This document shows positions 25,170-40,100 of a DNA stretch of 64,000 nucleotides, piece by piece (the first letter of the stretch is position 1; each line of letters opens with the position of its first letter). Below the pieces are notes generated by a model. The model did no database searches. It saw nothing but the letters and a program-made list of their open reading frames with translations, and was not told the origin of the DNA. Position numbers and translations under genes: made by a program. Source of the stretch: Fulvivirga ulvae (GTDB taxonomy: Bacteria > Bacteroidota > Bacteroidia > Cytophagales > Cyclobacteriaceae); NCBI RefSeq assembly GCF_021389975.1, contig NZ_CP089981.1, forward strand, positions 5,915,501 to 5,979,500, in the 5' to 3' direction.

Positions 25170-28100
25170 TCATTTCCTGTTCATAACAGCAAGCTTTCTG
25201 TATATCAAAGCTTTATCATCCGTACCTATCACTACATAATACACACCATTGGCCAGATTTTCAATATTGGCACTGTATAAGCCTTTATCAAACTTCATTC
25301 TTCCTTCCTGCATCGTTACACCTCTCTGATCCACAATCTTCCATGTGTATGTATCCAGAGCCTTTTCAGCAATGGCAAAATTTAATACTCTATCAGCCGG
25401 ATTTGGATAGACACTTATGTTTTTTGCCTGAGAAAGAAGATCATTATCCAAACCTGTAACAGTTTCAGCCTCCTTCGGAGGTGCTGCCGTGGTGGCCGTT
25501 GCATATACTTCCCTGGTAGTCTTATTCTGCACGAATGCTATATATTCCAGCTTATCCGGATTGTAAATAGGGATGCCAATGTTCCACTCAGCCCTTAATG
25601 TTTTGGTCGTTCCAGGAACCCAGTTAAGAGCAAGACTTTCACCATTACCACCAAACAGTAGCTTCTTCAATACATTATGATAAACATTGCCGCCGTGGGA
25701 TATCTCCGTTTCTACAAGTGCCAAATGAACTGTAACCTCTTCAGAAAATGTTGTAAGTGCCTCTACAGTTACATCTGCGATCAGCGTCTTTTCTTCACTT
25801 GAAAGTGTGTCTATGGAGATTTCAAAAAGCGGATCCTCCAAAGATCTCTTATCAATGTCAATTGCAGAAATCTCGAATGGATTGCCATTAAACTGATTAC
25901 CTCCAAGCACTGCATTTGGTGCCTGTGAAACACCATAGTAAAGCGACCTAGCACTTGGGTCCCCGGGATTATCCTTATTAAATGGGTCGCCACCAGAATT
26001 GGCTATATGGTACTCTAATAATGTGAAATCAGAAACCCCGGTGGCTACTATCTGGTTCATTTTGATTTGCTCAAAGTGATCACTCGCCTGATTACTTATT
26101 TCCAGTTCGCTATCTGCAAAATGTTCAATCAATACTGTTCTTGTTTTGTTGCCCACAAATACATTATCAAAGGCAAAACCATTTAGATCAGTACCCTGCG
26201 GGTTGTTGGCATCACTGGCAAAAGCAATTCTTAATCTTACAAGATCTCTTTCACCCACTGGTATTTCATCCAGGCTAAACCTTGCAGATACCCATCCTCC
26301 GGTTTGCCCAGTCCACCCCTGATCTCCTTCATTAAAATTACCCGGCCTATCTCCTGGTCGACTGATAATACCCTGCGTATTATACCAGTTAATACCCTCA
26401 TTTATGGCTCCTATATTTTGCCAGCTTATACCACCATCTATCGAATACTGTAATACAGCACCATCAAATCCCTCTTGAGTATCGACCCAAATATCCATAG
26501 CCAGCATAGGTCTGTTTAGGCCAGAAATATCAAAACAAGGTCCGTTGATATAAGAATCCTCCGATGGGTAATAGGAACCAGAATTACCGCCTGTCCACCA
26601 TGCCTTGTTTCCAGGACTATTAATTACAGAACCATTCGGTACACTCCAAACCCAGCTGGAATCTCCTACCGCATCATCATTGGATTGTGCTACCCATCCA
26701 CCTGCATCAATTTCAAAATCTTCTTCATAAGCAGTTTCCGGCAGTATGGTAATTACATTAAATGGTAAAATAAACACCCTTTTTGTAACCGCATTGACGC
26801 AGCCATCATTTGTTTCTACAGTTAAGGTAACATCATAATTACCCACATTAATATATTCATGAAACGGATCCTTATAAGTACCCGTGGTCCTTCCTCCGTG
26901 TGTTCCTGGTGGAACTGCATCATTGGATGGTCCGGTGATCACTTCACCATCTCCAAAATCCCAGGTATGATTAATTATCGTACTGATAGACCCGGCGTCT
27001 GATAAGTCACGGAACTCTGTTGCGTCACCGTTACAAATTTCAGATCTGTCAAAATTTACCATGGGAACTTCTCCAACTCTTACCACCTGCGTAGTCTGAT
27101 CTGAACATCCCTGAACTGTTGTTGCTGTTAATTTAACAGTATATATTCCCGGATCTTCATAAGTATGTGTAGGATTTTGTTGATTACTGAATGTTCCATC
27201 TCCAAAGTCCCAAACCCAACTCAATAGTGAAGTTGATGAAGGTACCGAAGTATTATCAGTAAACGTAATGACATCCTCTATGCAAGAATTGGTAACAAAT
27301 ATGTCAGCAACAGGGCTACCAAAAATGATAACATCCTTAAATATAATGGTGGTAACATTATCAGAGTTGGTATAAGTATATTTTATATTGACCGTGTCGG
27401 ACACAAGTCCAAAACCATCTGTTTGAATGTAGTATTGCCCTCCGGATTGTGTTATCAAACCTGGTGTAGTACTGGTGAAGTTAGTTGGCGACAAACCTGT
27501 AGATGCTGAAGGACTGCCAAATAACCGTACCAGACCCTGCTCTGCACAAATTTGCTGATTGCCCGTATTGTTGTCAATTGTAGCTCCATCAACAGTAAAA
27601 TTGATAGTGGTCGCTGCATTGACCAAAACCTCCACAGTATCAGAATTAACACACCCTGTAATTGGATGCATATATTCATATACAATCAGGTTAGGCGTTC
27701 CGCTACCAATATTTGCGTTAGAGGGGTCAAATATATTAGTACCTGAGTTGACTCCCGGACCGGTATATGTTCCGCCTGAAGGGAACCCCTCCATCTCTAC
27801 AGGAGCATCATTTTCAGCATAAACAGAATTCAAGCCTGTAAGAGCCACTTCAGGTAGTTTGTTAATAGTTACCCGGACATCATCACTCTCCTGAGTACAA
27901 GGTCCGGTGGCATCAGGATCATTAGTGGTGAGAGTAAGAATCACAAATCCTGCATTAATTTCAGCTATCGTTGGGGCATAGGTAGTAGTAAGACTATTGA
28001 TATCTCCAAATGTACCAGCTCCCCCACTCCACGTTGCAGAAGCTGCTGCACCTCCTATTGTACCACTGATCGTTGCCTCTTCATCTTCACAAATTTCAAA

Positions 28101-31100
28101 ATCGGATCCGGCAAATACCTGCGCCTTCTGATTGACCGTTATCGTTGTTTCTGCAAAATCTGCTGTACAAGGACCCGCTCCATCAGCATCATCAGTTGTT
28201 AGTCTGAAAACCAGCGGCCCATATTCGTTTGGAGAAACAATATAAGTGGCTGTTACGGTAGTTGCGGTAAGACTACTCGCACTGAGAGTACCAGTCCCTC
28301 CTGATATTAAGCTCCAGCTACCTGTAGTTGCCCCGCCACCAATTTGACCACTAAGGCTGATAGTGGCTGGCTCACAAAGAACCGTACCATTATCAGCCAC
28401 GCTCACCACGGTAGGTGACTGATTATAACTCACAGTAATCTCATCATAATCGATGCATCCGTTATTATTCTCCGTCCAGCGATACACATATGTACCATAA
28501 GTATCCACCGAAACACTTGTGGCGGAATTACTGGCATCAACGAATGACGAGATACCAGGACCACTCGTTTGTGACCATAATCCATTTCCGATACTAGGCG
28601 AAGCATTAAAGACAAAGTCAAGATCACATTCGCTGCCGCCCGAACCGGCATTGGCTACCGGCTGTAAATAGAAGTTTACTTCAACATCATCACTGCTAAC
28701 GCAAATGCCATTAGATTCTGTCCAACGGAATACATAATTACCATATGCACTAACCGTTACCTGAGTAGTTGGACTTGTGCTGTTTGTAAAAGTAGCTATG
28801 CCTGCCCCACTTAACATTGACCACGCGCCATTACTTCCTGATACGCTTGGCACTGCGTCTAGTAAAAATGTCTGATCGCACTCATCATAGGGTGAACCAT
28901 TACCCCTGTCCGCGTCTGCCACTGTTGGCTCATAAAACCTTACAGTCACTTCATCAAAATCTGAACATACGCCATTATTTTCTGTCCATCGGTAGGTGTA
29001 TGTTCCATAAGTATCTACTGAAACAGAGGTTGTTGCTAAATTGACATCCGCAAAAACTGAAATACCAGGACCACTTTGCTGAGTCCATGTGCCTGTACCA
29101 CTACTGGCTACAGCAGTAAATACAAAAGCGTTACCAATATCCTTCCCACAAACATCGCCACCGCTACCTGCATCGGCCACAGGCTGCTCTGTGTAGGTGA
29201 CCGTAATATCGTCTGTTGAGCTGCACACACCGTTGGTCTCCGTTAAGCGGAAGGTGTAAGTGCCATAGGTAGTGCTGGTAGCAGTCGGATTGAAGATGGT
29301 TGCATTGCTGAAGGTGATATCGGCTGCGTTGCCGGCGACTACACTCCAGCTCGCGGAACTGCCAGGGATACTTTGTACTCCCAGTAACTGGATGCTCAGG
29401 TCGCATTCCTCTGCTGTCGCAGGGCCGGCTTCGGCTACCGGCTGGTCATGGAAGTTTACGGTGACATCGGCAAAGGAGCTGCATCCTCCGTTAGTCTCAG
29501 TCCAGCGGAATACATAACTGCCATAGGTCGTCACCGTAACGGTGGCACCCTCAAGGGTAGCATCATCATAGCTCTCTCCTGCAGGACCACTTACCTTCGT
29601 CCAGATACCCGTGCCTGTAGTGCTCAGGCTGGCATTGAAGGTGAAGTCAAGGTCACATTCGCTGCCACCACTACCTGCATCGGCCACCGGCTGCTCGGTG
29701 TAGGTAACTGTAATATCGTCTGTTGAGCTGCACACACCGTTGGTCTCCGTTAAGCGGAAGGTGTAAGTACCATAAGCCGTTGATGTGGCAGTCGGGTTGA
29801 AGATGGTTGCATTGCTAAAGGTGATATCGGCTGCATTGCCGGCGACTACACTCCAGCTGGCAGTGCTACCGGGTTTGCTTTGTACTCCTGAAAGGTTGAT
29901 GCTCAGGTCGCATTCCTCTGCTGTTGCAGGACCGGCTTCGGCTACCGGCTGGTCATGGAAGTTTACGGTGACATCGGCAAAGGAGCTGCATCCTCCGTTA
30001 GTCTCAGTCCAGCGGAATACATAACTGCCATAGGCCGTCACCGTAACGGTGGCACCCTCAAGGGTAGCATCATCATAGCTCTCTCCTGCAGGACCACTTA
30101 CCTTCGTCCAGATACCCGTGCCTGTAGTGCTCAGGCTGGCATTGAAGGTGAAGTCAAGGTCACATTCGCTGCCACCACTACCTGCATCGGCCACCGGCTG
30201 CTCGGTGTAGGTGACCGTAATATCGTCTGTTGAGCTGCACACACCGTTGGTCTCCGTTAAGCGGAAGGTGTAAGTGCCATAGGTAGTGCTGGTAGCAGTC
30301 GGGTTGAAGATGGTTGCATTGCTGAAGGTGATATCGGCGGCATTGCCGGCGACTACACTCCAGCTCGCGGAACTGCCAGGGATACTTTGTACTCCCAGTA
30401 ACTGGATGCTCAGGTCGCATTCCTCTGCTGTCGCAGGGCCGGCTTCGGCTACCGGCTGGTCATGGAAGTTTACGGTGACATCGGCAAAGGAACTGCATCC
30501 TCCATTCGTCTCAGTCCAGCGGAATACATAACTGCCATAGGTCGTCACCGTAACGGTGGCACCCTCAAGGGTAGCATCATCATAGCTCTCTCCTGCAGGA
30601 CCACTTACCTTCGTCCAGATGCCCGTGCCTGGGGTGCTCAGGCTGGCATTGAAGGTGAAGTCAAGGTCACATTCGCTGCCACCGCTACCTGCATCGGCCA
30701 CCGGCTGCTCGGTGTAGGTAACTGTAATATCGTCTGTTGAGCTGCACACACCGTTGGTCTCCGTTAAGCGGAAGGTATAGGTGCCATAGGTAGTGCTGGT
30801 AGCAGTCGGGTTAAAGATGGTTGCATTGCTGAAGGTGATATCGGCTGCGTTGCCGGCGATTACACTCCAGCTCGCGGAACTGCCAGGGATACTTTGTACT
30901 CCTGAAAGGTTGATGCTCAGGTCGCATTCCTCTGCTGTCGCAGGACCGGCTTCGGCTACCGGCTGGTCATGGAAGTTTACGGTAACATCGGCAAAGGAGC
31001 TGCATCCTCCATTCGTCTCAGTCCAGCGGAATACATAACTGCCATAGGTCGTCACCGTAACGGTGGCACCCTCAAGGGTAGCATCATCATAGCTCTCTCC

Positions 31101-34100
31101 TGCAGGACCACTTACCTTCGTCCAGATACCCGTGCCTGGGGTGCTCAGGCTGGCATTGAAGGTGAAGTCAAGGTCACATTCGCTGCCACCGCTACCTGCA
31201 TCGGCCACCGGCTGCTCGGTGTAGGTGACTGTAATGTCGTCTGTTGAGCTGCACACACCGTTGGTCTCCGTTAAGCGGAAGGTGTAGGTACCGTAAGCCG
31301 TGGATGTAGCAGTCGGGTTGAAGATGGTTGCATTGCTGAAGGTGATATCGGCGGCATTGCCGGCGACTACACTCCAGCTCGCTGAACTGCCAGGGATACT
31401 TTGTACTCCTGAAAGGTTGATGCTCAGGTCGCATTCCTCTGCTGTCGCAGGACCGGCTTCGGCTACCGGCTGGTCATGGAAGTTTACGGTAACATCGGCA
31501 AAGGAGCTGCATCCTCCGTTCGTCTCAGTCCAGCGGAATACATAACTGCCATAGGCCGTCACCGTAACAGTGGCACCCTCAAGGGTAGCATCATCATAAC
31601 TCTCTCCTGCAGGACCACTTACCTTCGTCCAGATACCCGTGCCTGGGGTGCTCAGGCTGGCATTGAAGGTGAAGTCAAGGTCACATTCGCTGCCACCGCT
31701 ACCTGCATCGGCCACCGGCTGCTCGGTGTAGGTGACCGTAATATCGTCTGTTGAGCTGCACACACCGTTGGTCTCCGTTAAGCGGAAGGTGTAGGTACCG
31801 TAAGCCGTGGATGTAGCAGTCGGGTTGAAGATGGTTGCATTGCTGAAGGTGATATCGGCGGCATTGCCGGCGACTACACTCCAGCTGGCAGTGCTACCGG
31901 GTTTGCTTTGTACTCCCAGTAACTGGATGGAAAGGTCACATTCCTCTGCTGTTGCAGGACCGGCTTCGGCTACCGGCTGGTCATGGAAGTTTACCGTGAC
32001 ATCGGCAAAGGAGCTGCATCCTCCATTCGTCTCAGTCCAGCGGAATACATAACTGCCATAGGTCGTCACCGTAACGGTGGCACCCTCAAGGGTAGCATCA
32101 TCATAGCTCTCTCCTGCAGGACCACTTACCTTCGTCCAGATGCCCGTGCCTGGGGTGCTCAGGCTGGCATTGAAGGTGAAGTCAAGGTCACATTCGCTGC
32201 CACCGCTACCTGCATCGGCCACCGGCTGCTCGGTGTAGGTAACTGTAATATCGTCTGTTGAGCTGCACACACCGTTGGTCTCCGTTAAGCGGAAGGTGTA
32301 GGTACCGTAAGCCGTTGATGTGGCAGTCGGGTTGAAGATGGTTGCATTGCTGAAGGTGATATCGGCGGCATTGCCGGCGACTACACTCCAGCTGGCAGTG
32401 CTACCGGGTTTGCTTTGTACTCCCAGTAACTGGATGGAAAGGTCGCATTCCTCTGCTGTCGCAGGGCCGGCTTCGGCTACCGGCTGGTCATGGAAGTTTA
32501 CGGTGACATCGGCAAAGGAGCTGCATCCTCCATTCGTCTCAGTCCAGCGGAATACATAACTGCCATAGGTCGTCACCGTAACGGTGGCACCCTCAAGGGT
32601 AGCATCATCATAGCTCTCTCCTGCAGGACCACTTACCTTCGTCCAGATACCCGTGCCTGGGGTGCTCAGGCTGGCATTGAAGGTGAAGTCAAGGTCACAT
32701 TCGCTGCCACCGCTACCTGCATCGGCCACCGGCTGCTCGGTGTAGGTGACCGTAATATCGTCTGTTGAGCTGCACACACCGTTGGTCTCCGTTAAGCGGA
32801 AGGTATAGGTACCGTAAGCCGTGGATGTAGCAGTCGGGTTGAAGATGGTTGCATTGCTGAAGGTGATATCGGCGGCATTGCCGGCGACTACACTCCAGCT
32901 CGCGGAACTGCCAGGGATACTTTGTACTCCCAGTAACTGGATGCTCAGGTCGCATTCCTCTGCTGTCGCAGGGCCGGCTTCGGCTACCGGCTGGTCATGG
33001 AAGTTTACGGTGACATCGGCAAAGGAGCTGCATCCTCCGTTAGTCTCAGTCCAGCGGAATACATAACTGCCATAGGTCGTCACCGTAACGGTGGCACCCT
33101 CAAGGGTAGCATCATCATAGCTCTCTCCTGCAGGACCACTTACCTTCGTCCAGATACCCGTGCCTGTAGTGCTCAGGCTGGCATTGAAGGTGAAGTCAAG
33201 GTCACATTCGCTGCCACCACTACCTGCATCGGCCACCGGCTGCTCGGTGTAGGTAACTGTAATATCGTCTGTTGAGCTGCACACACCGTTGGTCTCCGTT
33301 AAGCGGAAGGTGTAAGTGCCATAAGCCGTGGATGTAGCAGTCGGGTTGAAGATGGTTGCATTGCTGAAGGTGATATCGGCGGCATTGCCGGCGACTACAC
33401 TCCAGCTCGCTGAACTGCCAGGGATACTTTGTACTCCTGAAAGGTTGATGCTCAGGTCGCATTCCTCTGCTGTCGCAGGACCGGCTTCGGCTACTGGCTG
33501 GTCATGGAAGTTTACGGTGACATCGGCAAAGGAGCTGCACCCTCCGTTAGTCTCAGTCCAGCGGAATACATAACTGCCATAGGCCGTCACCGTAACGGTG
33601 GCACCCTCAAGGGTAGCATCATCATAGCTCTCTCCTGCAGGACCACTTACCTTCGTCCAGATACCCGTGCCTGTGGTGCTCAGGCTGGCATTGAAGGTGA
33701 AGTCAAGGTCACATTCGCTGCCACCACTACCTGCATCGGCCACCGGCTGCTCGGTATAGGTAACTGTAATATCGTCTGTTGAGCTGCACACACCGTTGGT
33801 CTCCGTTAAGCGGAAGGTGTAGGTACCGTAAGCCGTGGATGTAGCAGTCGGGTTGAAGATGGTTGCATTGCTGAAGGTGATATCGGCGGCATTGCCGGCG
33901 ACTACACTCCAGCTCGCGGAACTGCCAGGGATACTTTGTACTCCCAGTAACTGGATGCTCAGGTCGCATTCCTCTGCTGTCGCAGGGCCGGCTTCGGCTA
34001 CCGGCTGGTCATGGAAGTTTACGGTGACATCGGCAAAGGAGCTGCATCCTCCGTTAGTCTCAGTCCAGCGGAATACATAACTGCCATAGGTCGTCACCGT

Positions 34101-37100
34101 AACGGTGGCACCCTCAAGGGTAGCATCATCATAGCTCTCTCCTGCAGGACCACTTACCTTCGTCCAGATACCCGTGCCTGTAGTGCTCAGGCTGGCATTG
34201 AAGGTGAAGTCAAGGTCACATTCGCTGCCACCACTACCTGCATCGGCCACCGGCTGCTCGGTGTAGGTGACCGTAATATCGTCTGTTGAGCTGCACACAC
34301 CGTTGGTCTCCGTTAAGCGGAAGGTGTAAGTACCATAAGCCGTTGATGTGGCAGTCGGGTTGAAGATGGTTGCATTGCTGAAGGTGATATCGGCGGCATT
34401 GCCGGCGACTACACTCCAGCTCGCGGAACTGCCAGGGATACTTTGTACTCCCAGTAACTGGATGCTCAGGTCGCATTCCTCTGCTGTCGCAGGGCCGGCT
34501 TCGGCTACCGGCTGGTCATGGAAGTTTACGGTGACATCGGCAAAGGAACTGCATCCTCCATTCGTCTCAGTCCAGCGGAATACATAACTGCCATAGGTCG
34601 TCACCGTAACGGTGGCACCCTCAAGGGTAGCATCATCATAGCTCTCTCCTGCAGGACCACTTACCTTCGTCCAGATGCCCGTGCCTGGGGTGCTCAGGCT
34701 GGCATTGAAGGTGAAGTCAAGGTCACATTCGCTGCCACCGCTACCTGCATCGGCCACCGGCTGCTCGGTATAGGTAACTGTAATATCGTCTGTTGAGCTG
34801 CACACACCGTTGGTCTCCGTTAAGCGGAAGGTGTAGGTACCGTAAGCCGTGGATGTAGCAGTCGGGTTGAAGATGGTTGCATTGCTGAAGGTGATATCGG
34901 CTGCATTGCCGGCGACTACACTCCAGCTCGCGGAACTGCCAGGGATACTTTGTACTCCTGAAAGGTTGATGCTCAGGTCGCATTCCTCTGCTGTCGCAGG
35001 ACCGGCTTCGGCTACCGGCTGGTCATGGAAGTTTACGGTAACATCGGCAAAGGAGCTGCATCCTCCATTCGTCTCAGTCCAGCGGAATACATAACTGCCA
35101 TAGGTCGTCACCGTAACGGTGGCACCCTCAAGGGTAGCATCATCATAGCTCTCTCCTGCAGGACCACTTACCTTCGTCCAGATGCCCGTGCCTGGGGTGC
35201 TCAGGCTGGCATTGAAGGTGAAGTCAAGGTCACATTCGCTGCCACCGCTACCTGCATCGGCCACCGGCTGCTCGGTATAGGTAACTGTAATATCGTCTGT
35301 TGAGCTGCACACACCGTTGGTCTCCGTTAAGCGGAAGGTGTAGGTACCGTAAGCCGTGGATGTAGCAGTCGGGTTGAAGATGGTTGCATTGCTGAAGGTG
35401 ATATCGGCTGCGTTGCCGGCGATTACACTCCAGCTCGCGGAACTGCCAGGGATACTTTGTACTCCTGAAAGGTTGATGCTCAGGTCGCATTCCTCTGCTG
35501 TCGCAGGACCGGCTTCGGCTACCGGCTGGTCATGGAAGTTTACGGTAACATCGGCAAAGGAGCTGCATCCTCCATTCGTCTCAGTCCAGCGGAATACATA
35601 ACTGCCATAGGTCGTCACCGTAACGGTGGCACCCTCAAGGGTAGCATCATCATAGCTCTCTCCTGCAGGACCACTTACCTTCGTCCAGATGCCCGTGCCT
35701 GGGGTGCTCAGGCTGGCATTGAAGGTGAAGTCAAGGTCACATTCGCTGCCACCGCTACCTGCATCGGCCACAGGCTGCTCGGTATAGGTAACTGTAATAT
35801 CGTCTGTTGAGCTGCACACACCGTTGGTCTCCGTTAAGCGGAAGGTGTAGGTACCGTAAGCCGTGGATGTAGCAGTCGGGTTGAAGATGGTTGCATTGCT
35901 GAAGGTGATATCGGCGGCATTGCCGGCGACTACACTCCAGCTCGCTGAACTGCCAGGGATACTTTGTACTCCCAGTAACTGGATGCTCAGGTCGCATTCC
36001 TCTGCTGTCGCAGGACCGGCTTCGGCTACCGGCTGGTCATGGAAGTTTACGGTGACATCGGCAAAGGAGCTGCATCCTCCATTCGTCTCAGTCCAGCGGA
36101 ATACATAACTGCCATAGGTCGTCACCGTAACGGTGGCACCCTCAAGGGTGGCATCATCATAACTCTCTCCTGCAGGACCACTTACCTTCGTCCAGATGCC
36201 CGTGCCAGTGGTGCTCAGGCTGGCATTGAAGGTGAAGTCAAGGTCACATTCGCTGCCGCCGCTACCTGCATCGGCCACAGGCTGCTCGGTGTAGGTAACT
36301 GTAATATCGTCTGTTGAGCTGCACACACCGTTGGTCTCCGTTAAGCGGAAGGTGTAAGTGCCATAAGCCGTGGATGTAGCAGTCGGGTTGAAGATGGTTG
36401 CATTGCTGAAGGTGATATCGGCTGCATTGCCGGCGACTACACTCCAACTCGCTGAACTGCCAGGGATACTTTGTACTCCTGAAAGGTTGATGCTCAGGTC
36501 GCATTCCTCTGCTGTCGCAGGACCGGCTTCGGCTACCGGCTGGTCATGGAAGTTTACGGTGACATCGGCAAAGGAGCTGCATCCTCCATTCGTCTCAGTC
36601 CAGCGGAATACATAACTGCCATAGGTCGTCACCGTAACGGTGGCACCCTCAAGGGTGGCATCATCATAACTCTCTCCTGCAGGACCACTTACCTTCGTCC
36701 AGATGCCCGTGCCAGTGGTGCTCAGGCTGGCATTGAAGGTGAAGTCAAGGTCACATTCGCTGCCGCCGCTACCTGCATCGGCCACAGGCTGCTCGGTGTA
36801 GGTGACCGTAATATCGTCTGTTGAGCTGCACACACCGTTGGTCTCCGTTAAGCGGAAGGTGTAAGTGCCATAGGTAGTGCTGGTAGCAGTCGGGTTAAAG
36901 ATGGTTGCATTGCTGAAGGTGATATCGGCTGCATTGCCGGCGACTACACTCCAGCTCGCTGAACTGCCAGGGATACTTTGTACTCCTGAAAGGTTGATGC
37001 TCAGGTCGCATTCCTCTGCTGTCGCAGGACCGGCTTCGGCTACCGGCTGGTCATGGAAGTTTACGGTAACATCGGCAAAGGAGCTGCATCCTCCATTCGT

Positions 37101-40100
37101 CTCAGTCCAGCGGAATACATAACTGCCATAGGTCGTCACCGTAACGGTGGCACCCTCAAGGGTAGCATCATCATAGCTCTCTCCTGCAGGACCACTTACC
37201 TTCGTCCAGATGCCCGTGCCTGGGGTGTTCAGGCTGGCATTGAAGGTGAAGTCAAGGTCACATTCGCTGCCACCGCTACCTGCATCGGCCACAGGCTGCT
37301 CGGTATAGGTAACTGTAATATCGTCTGTTGAGCTGCACACACCGTTGGTCTCCGTTAAGCGGAAGCTGTAAGTGCCATAAGCCGTAGATGTGGCAGTCGG
37401 ATTGAAGATAGTAGCATTGCTGAAGGTGATATCGGCTGCATTGCCGGCGACTATACTCCAACTCGCTGAACTGCCAGGGATACTTTGTACTCCTGAAAGG
37501 TTGATGCTCAGGTCACATTCCTCTGCTGTTGCAGGGCCGGCTTCGGCTAATGTCGGTTCGTAATACGTTACTGTAATTTCATCAAAGTCAGTACAACCAT
37601 TATTCACTTCGGTCCACCGGTAAACATAGCTGCCATACGTGTCTGCGGTTACCGTTGTGGTTGCTACATTGGCATCCCCAAAACTGCTGATACCTGGACC
37701 GCTTTGCTGGATCCATGTTCCTGTTCCTACGCTCGAAACGCCTGTAAAAATGAACGGGTTACCTCCATCTTTACCACATACACTGCCGCCACTGCCTGCA
37801 TCGGCCACAGGCTGATCGGTGTAGGTAACTGTAATATCGTCTGTTGAGCTGCACGCACCGTTGGTCTCCGTTAAGCGAAAGGTGTAAGTGCCATAAGTAG
37901 TGCTGTTTGCAGTCGGATTAAAGATGGTTGCATTGCTGAAGGTGATATCGGCTGCATTGCCGGCGACTACACTCCAGCTCGCTGAACTGCCAGGGATACT
38001 TTGTACTCCTGAAAGGTTGATGCTCAGGTCGCATTCCTCTGCTGTCGCAGGACCGGCTTCGGCTAATGTCGGTTCGTAATACGTTACTGTAATTTCATCA
38101 AAGTCAGTACAACCATTATTCACTTCGGTCCACCGGTAAACATAGCTGCCATACGTGTCTGCAGTTACCGTTGTGGTTGCTACATTGGCATCTCCAAAAC
38201 TGCTGATACCTGGACCGCTTTGCTGGGTCCATGTTCCTGTTCCTACGCTCGAAACGCCTGTAAAAGTGAACGGGTTACCTCCATCTTTACCACATACGCT
38301 GCCGCCAATGCCTGCATCGGCCACAGGCTGCTCGGTGTAGGTGACCGTAATATCGTCTGTTGAGCTGCACACACCGTTGGTCTCCGTTAAGCGGAAGGTG
38401 TAAGTGCCATAAGCCGTGGATGTAGCAGTCGGGTTAAAGATGGTTGCATTGCTGAAGGTGATATCGGCTGCATTGCCGGCGACTACACTCCAGCTCGCTG
38501 AACTGCCAGGGATACTTTGTACTCCTGAAAGGTTGATGCTCAGGTCGCATTCCTCTGCTGTTGCAGGACCGGCTTCGGCTAATGTCGGTTCGTAATACGT
38601 TACTGTAATTTCATCAAAGTCAGTACAACCATTATTCACTTCGGTCCACCGGTAAACATAGCTGCCATACGTGTCTGCGGTTACCGTTGTGGTTGCTACA
38701 TTGGCATCTCCAAAACTGCTGATACCTGGACCGCTTTGCTGGGTCCATGTTCCTGTTCCTACGCTCGAAACGCCTGTAAAAGTGAACGGGTTACCTCCAT
38801 CTTTACCACATACGCTGCCGCCAATGCCTGCACCGGCCACAGGCTGCTCGGTGTAGGTGACCGTAATATCGTCTGTTGAGCTGCACACACCGTTGGTCTC
38901 CGTTAAGCGGAAGGTGTAAGTGCCATAAGCCGTGGATGTGGCAGTCGGGTTGAAGATGGTTGCATTGCTGAAGGTGATATCGGCTGCATTGCCGGCGACT
39001 ACACTCCAGCTCGCTGAACTGCCAGGGATACTTTGTACTCCTGAAAGGTTGATGCTCAGGTCGCATTCCTCTGCTGTTGCAGGACCGGCTTCGGCTAATG
39101 TCGGTTCGTAATACGTTACTGTAATTTCATCAAAGTCAGTACAACCATTATTCACTTCGGTCCACCGGTAAACATAGCTGCCATACGTGTCTGCGGTTAC
39201 CGTTGTGGTTGCTACATTGGCATCCCCAAAACTGCTGATACCTGGACCGCTTTGCTGGGTCCATGTTCCTGTTCCTACGCTCGAAACGCCTGTAAAAGTG
39301 AACGGGTTACCTCCATCTTTACCACATACACTGCCGCCACTGCCTGCATCGGCCACAGGCTGCTCATAAACAGTAACCATCTGTGAGTCAGTACATGGTA
39401 TAAAGGAAACAAAATCATTTGTTGCAGTCCAAAATTCATCATTACGACCTGGCACTGTATACCCAATTGTTCCGGTTGCGTTCTCAACACCTTGTAAACT
39501 GGTTTCAGTGGGAAGAGAAGCATTATTCTCAGTAGTATGGATTTCAATAATGTTGGTAGTTTCAAACAGTTTTAATTGTGTAGTTACAATATCGCCTGTA
39601 CCAAACCTCTCCAGATTTTCATAGTATAGAATAAATACTCTGTTTGGAGCAGAGCCTTCAACTCTATATTTTATTCTGTCAGTTGTGCTATTTGATGGGT
39701 CAAGGTTTGTCCGTAATATGGCAATCATATTATTGGGATCGGATGCAGCAGCTATAGAAGTACGCCAATAGCTATTTTCTACATATGATGTAAAAACCAC
39801 GTTACCGTTTGATGATGCGTAGAGTTGTGTATAGTCATTACCAAAAAACCTGAAGGTAAACCCTAAATTTACGGCAACCGATAATTCGTCATCATCGTTC
39901 TGTAAATCACCTGCTGCCCCATTTGGAACTTTTGTCCAGCCAACCAGCGACAAAAACGGATCAAACGTTCCTGATGTATTGACCGTATAAACGTCATAAT
40001 TTACATAATCTATGGTATGGGCCCCCGGCCCGGCTAAAGCAGGGTCAAAAGTATTTCCTACAATTCCAGGCCCCGAAAAGGTACCTCCGGATGTTGTTTC

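Noticed and set aside
29272..37331. Dozens of 79-92 residue antisense frames recurring every 507 bp on the plus strand
   Set aside because: They are the complement of the giant repeat gene; their repetition merely follows the array and none has a start context or recognisable domain.
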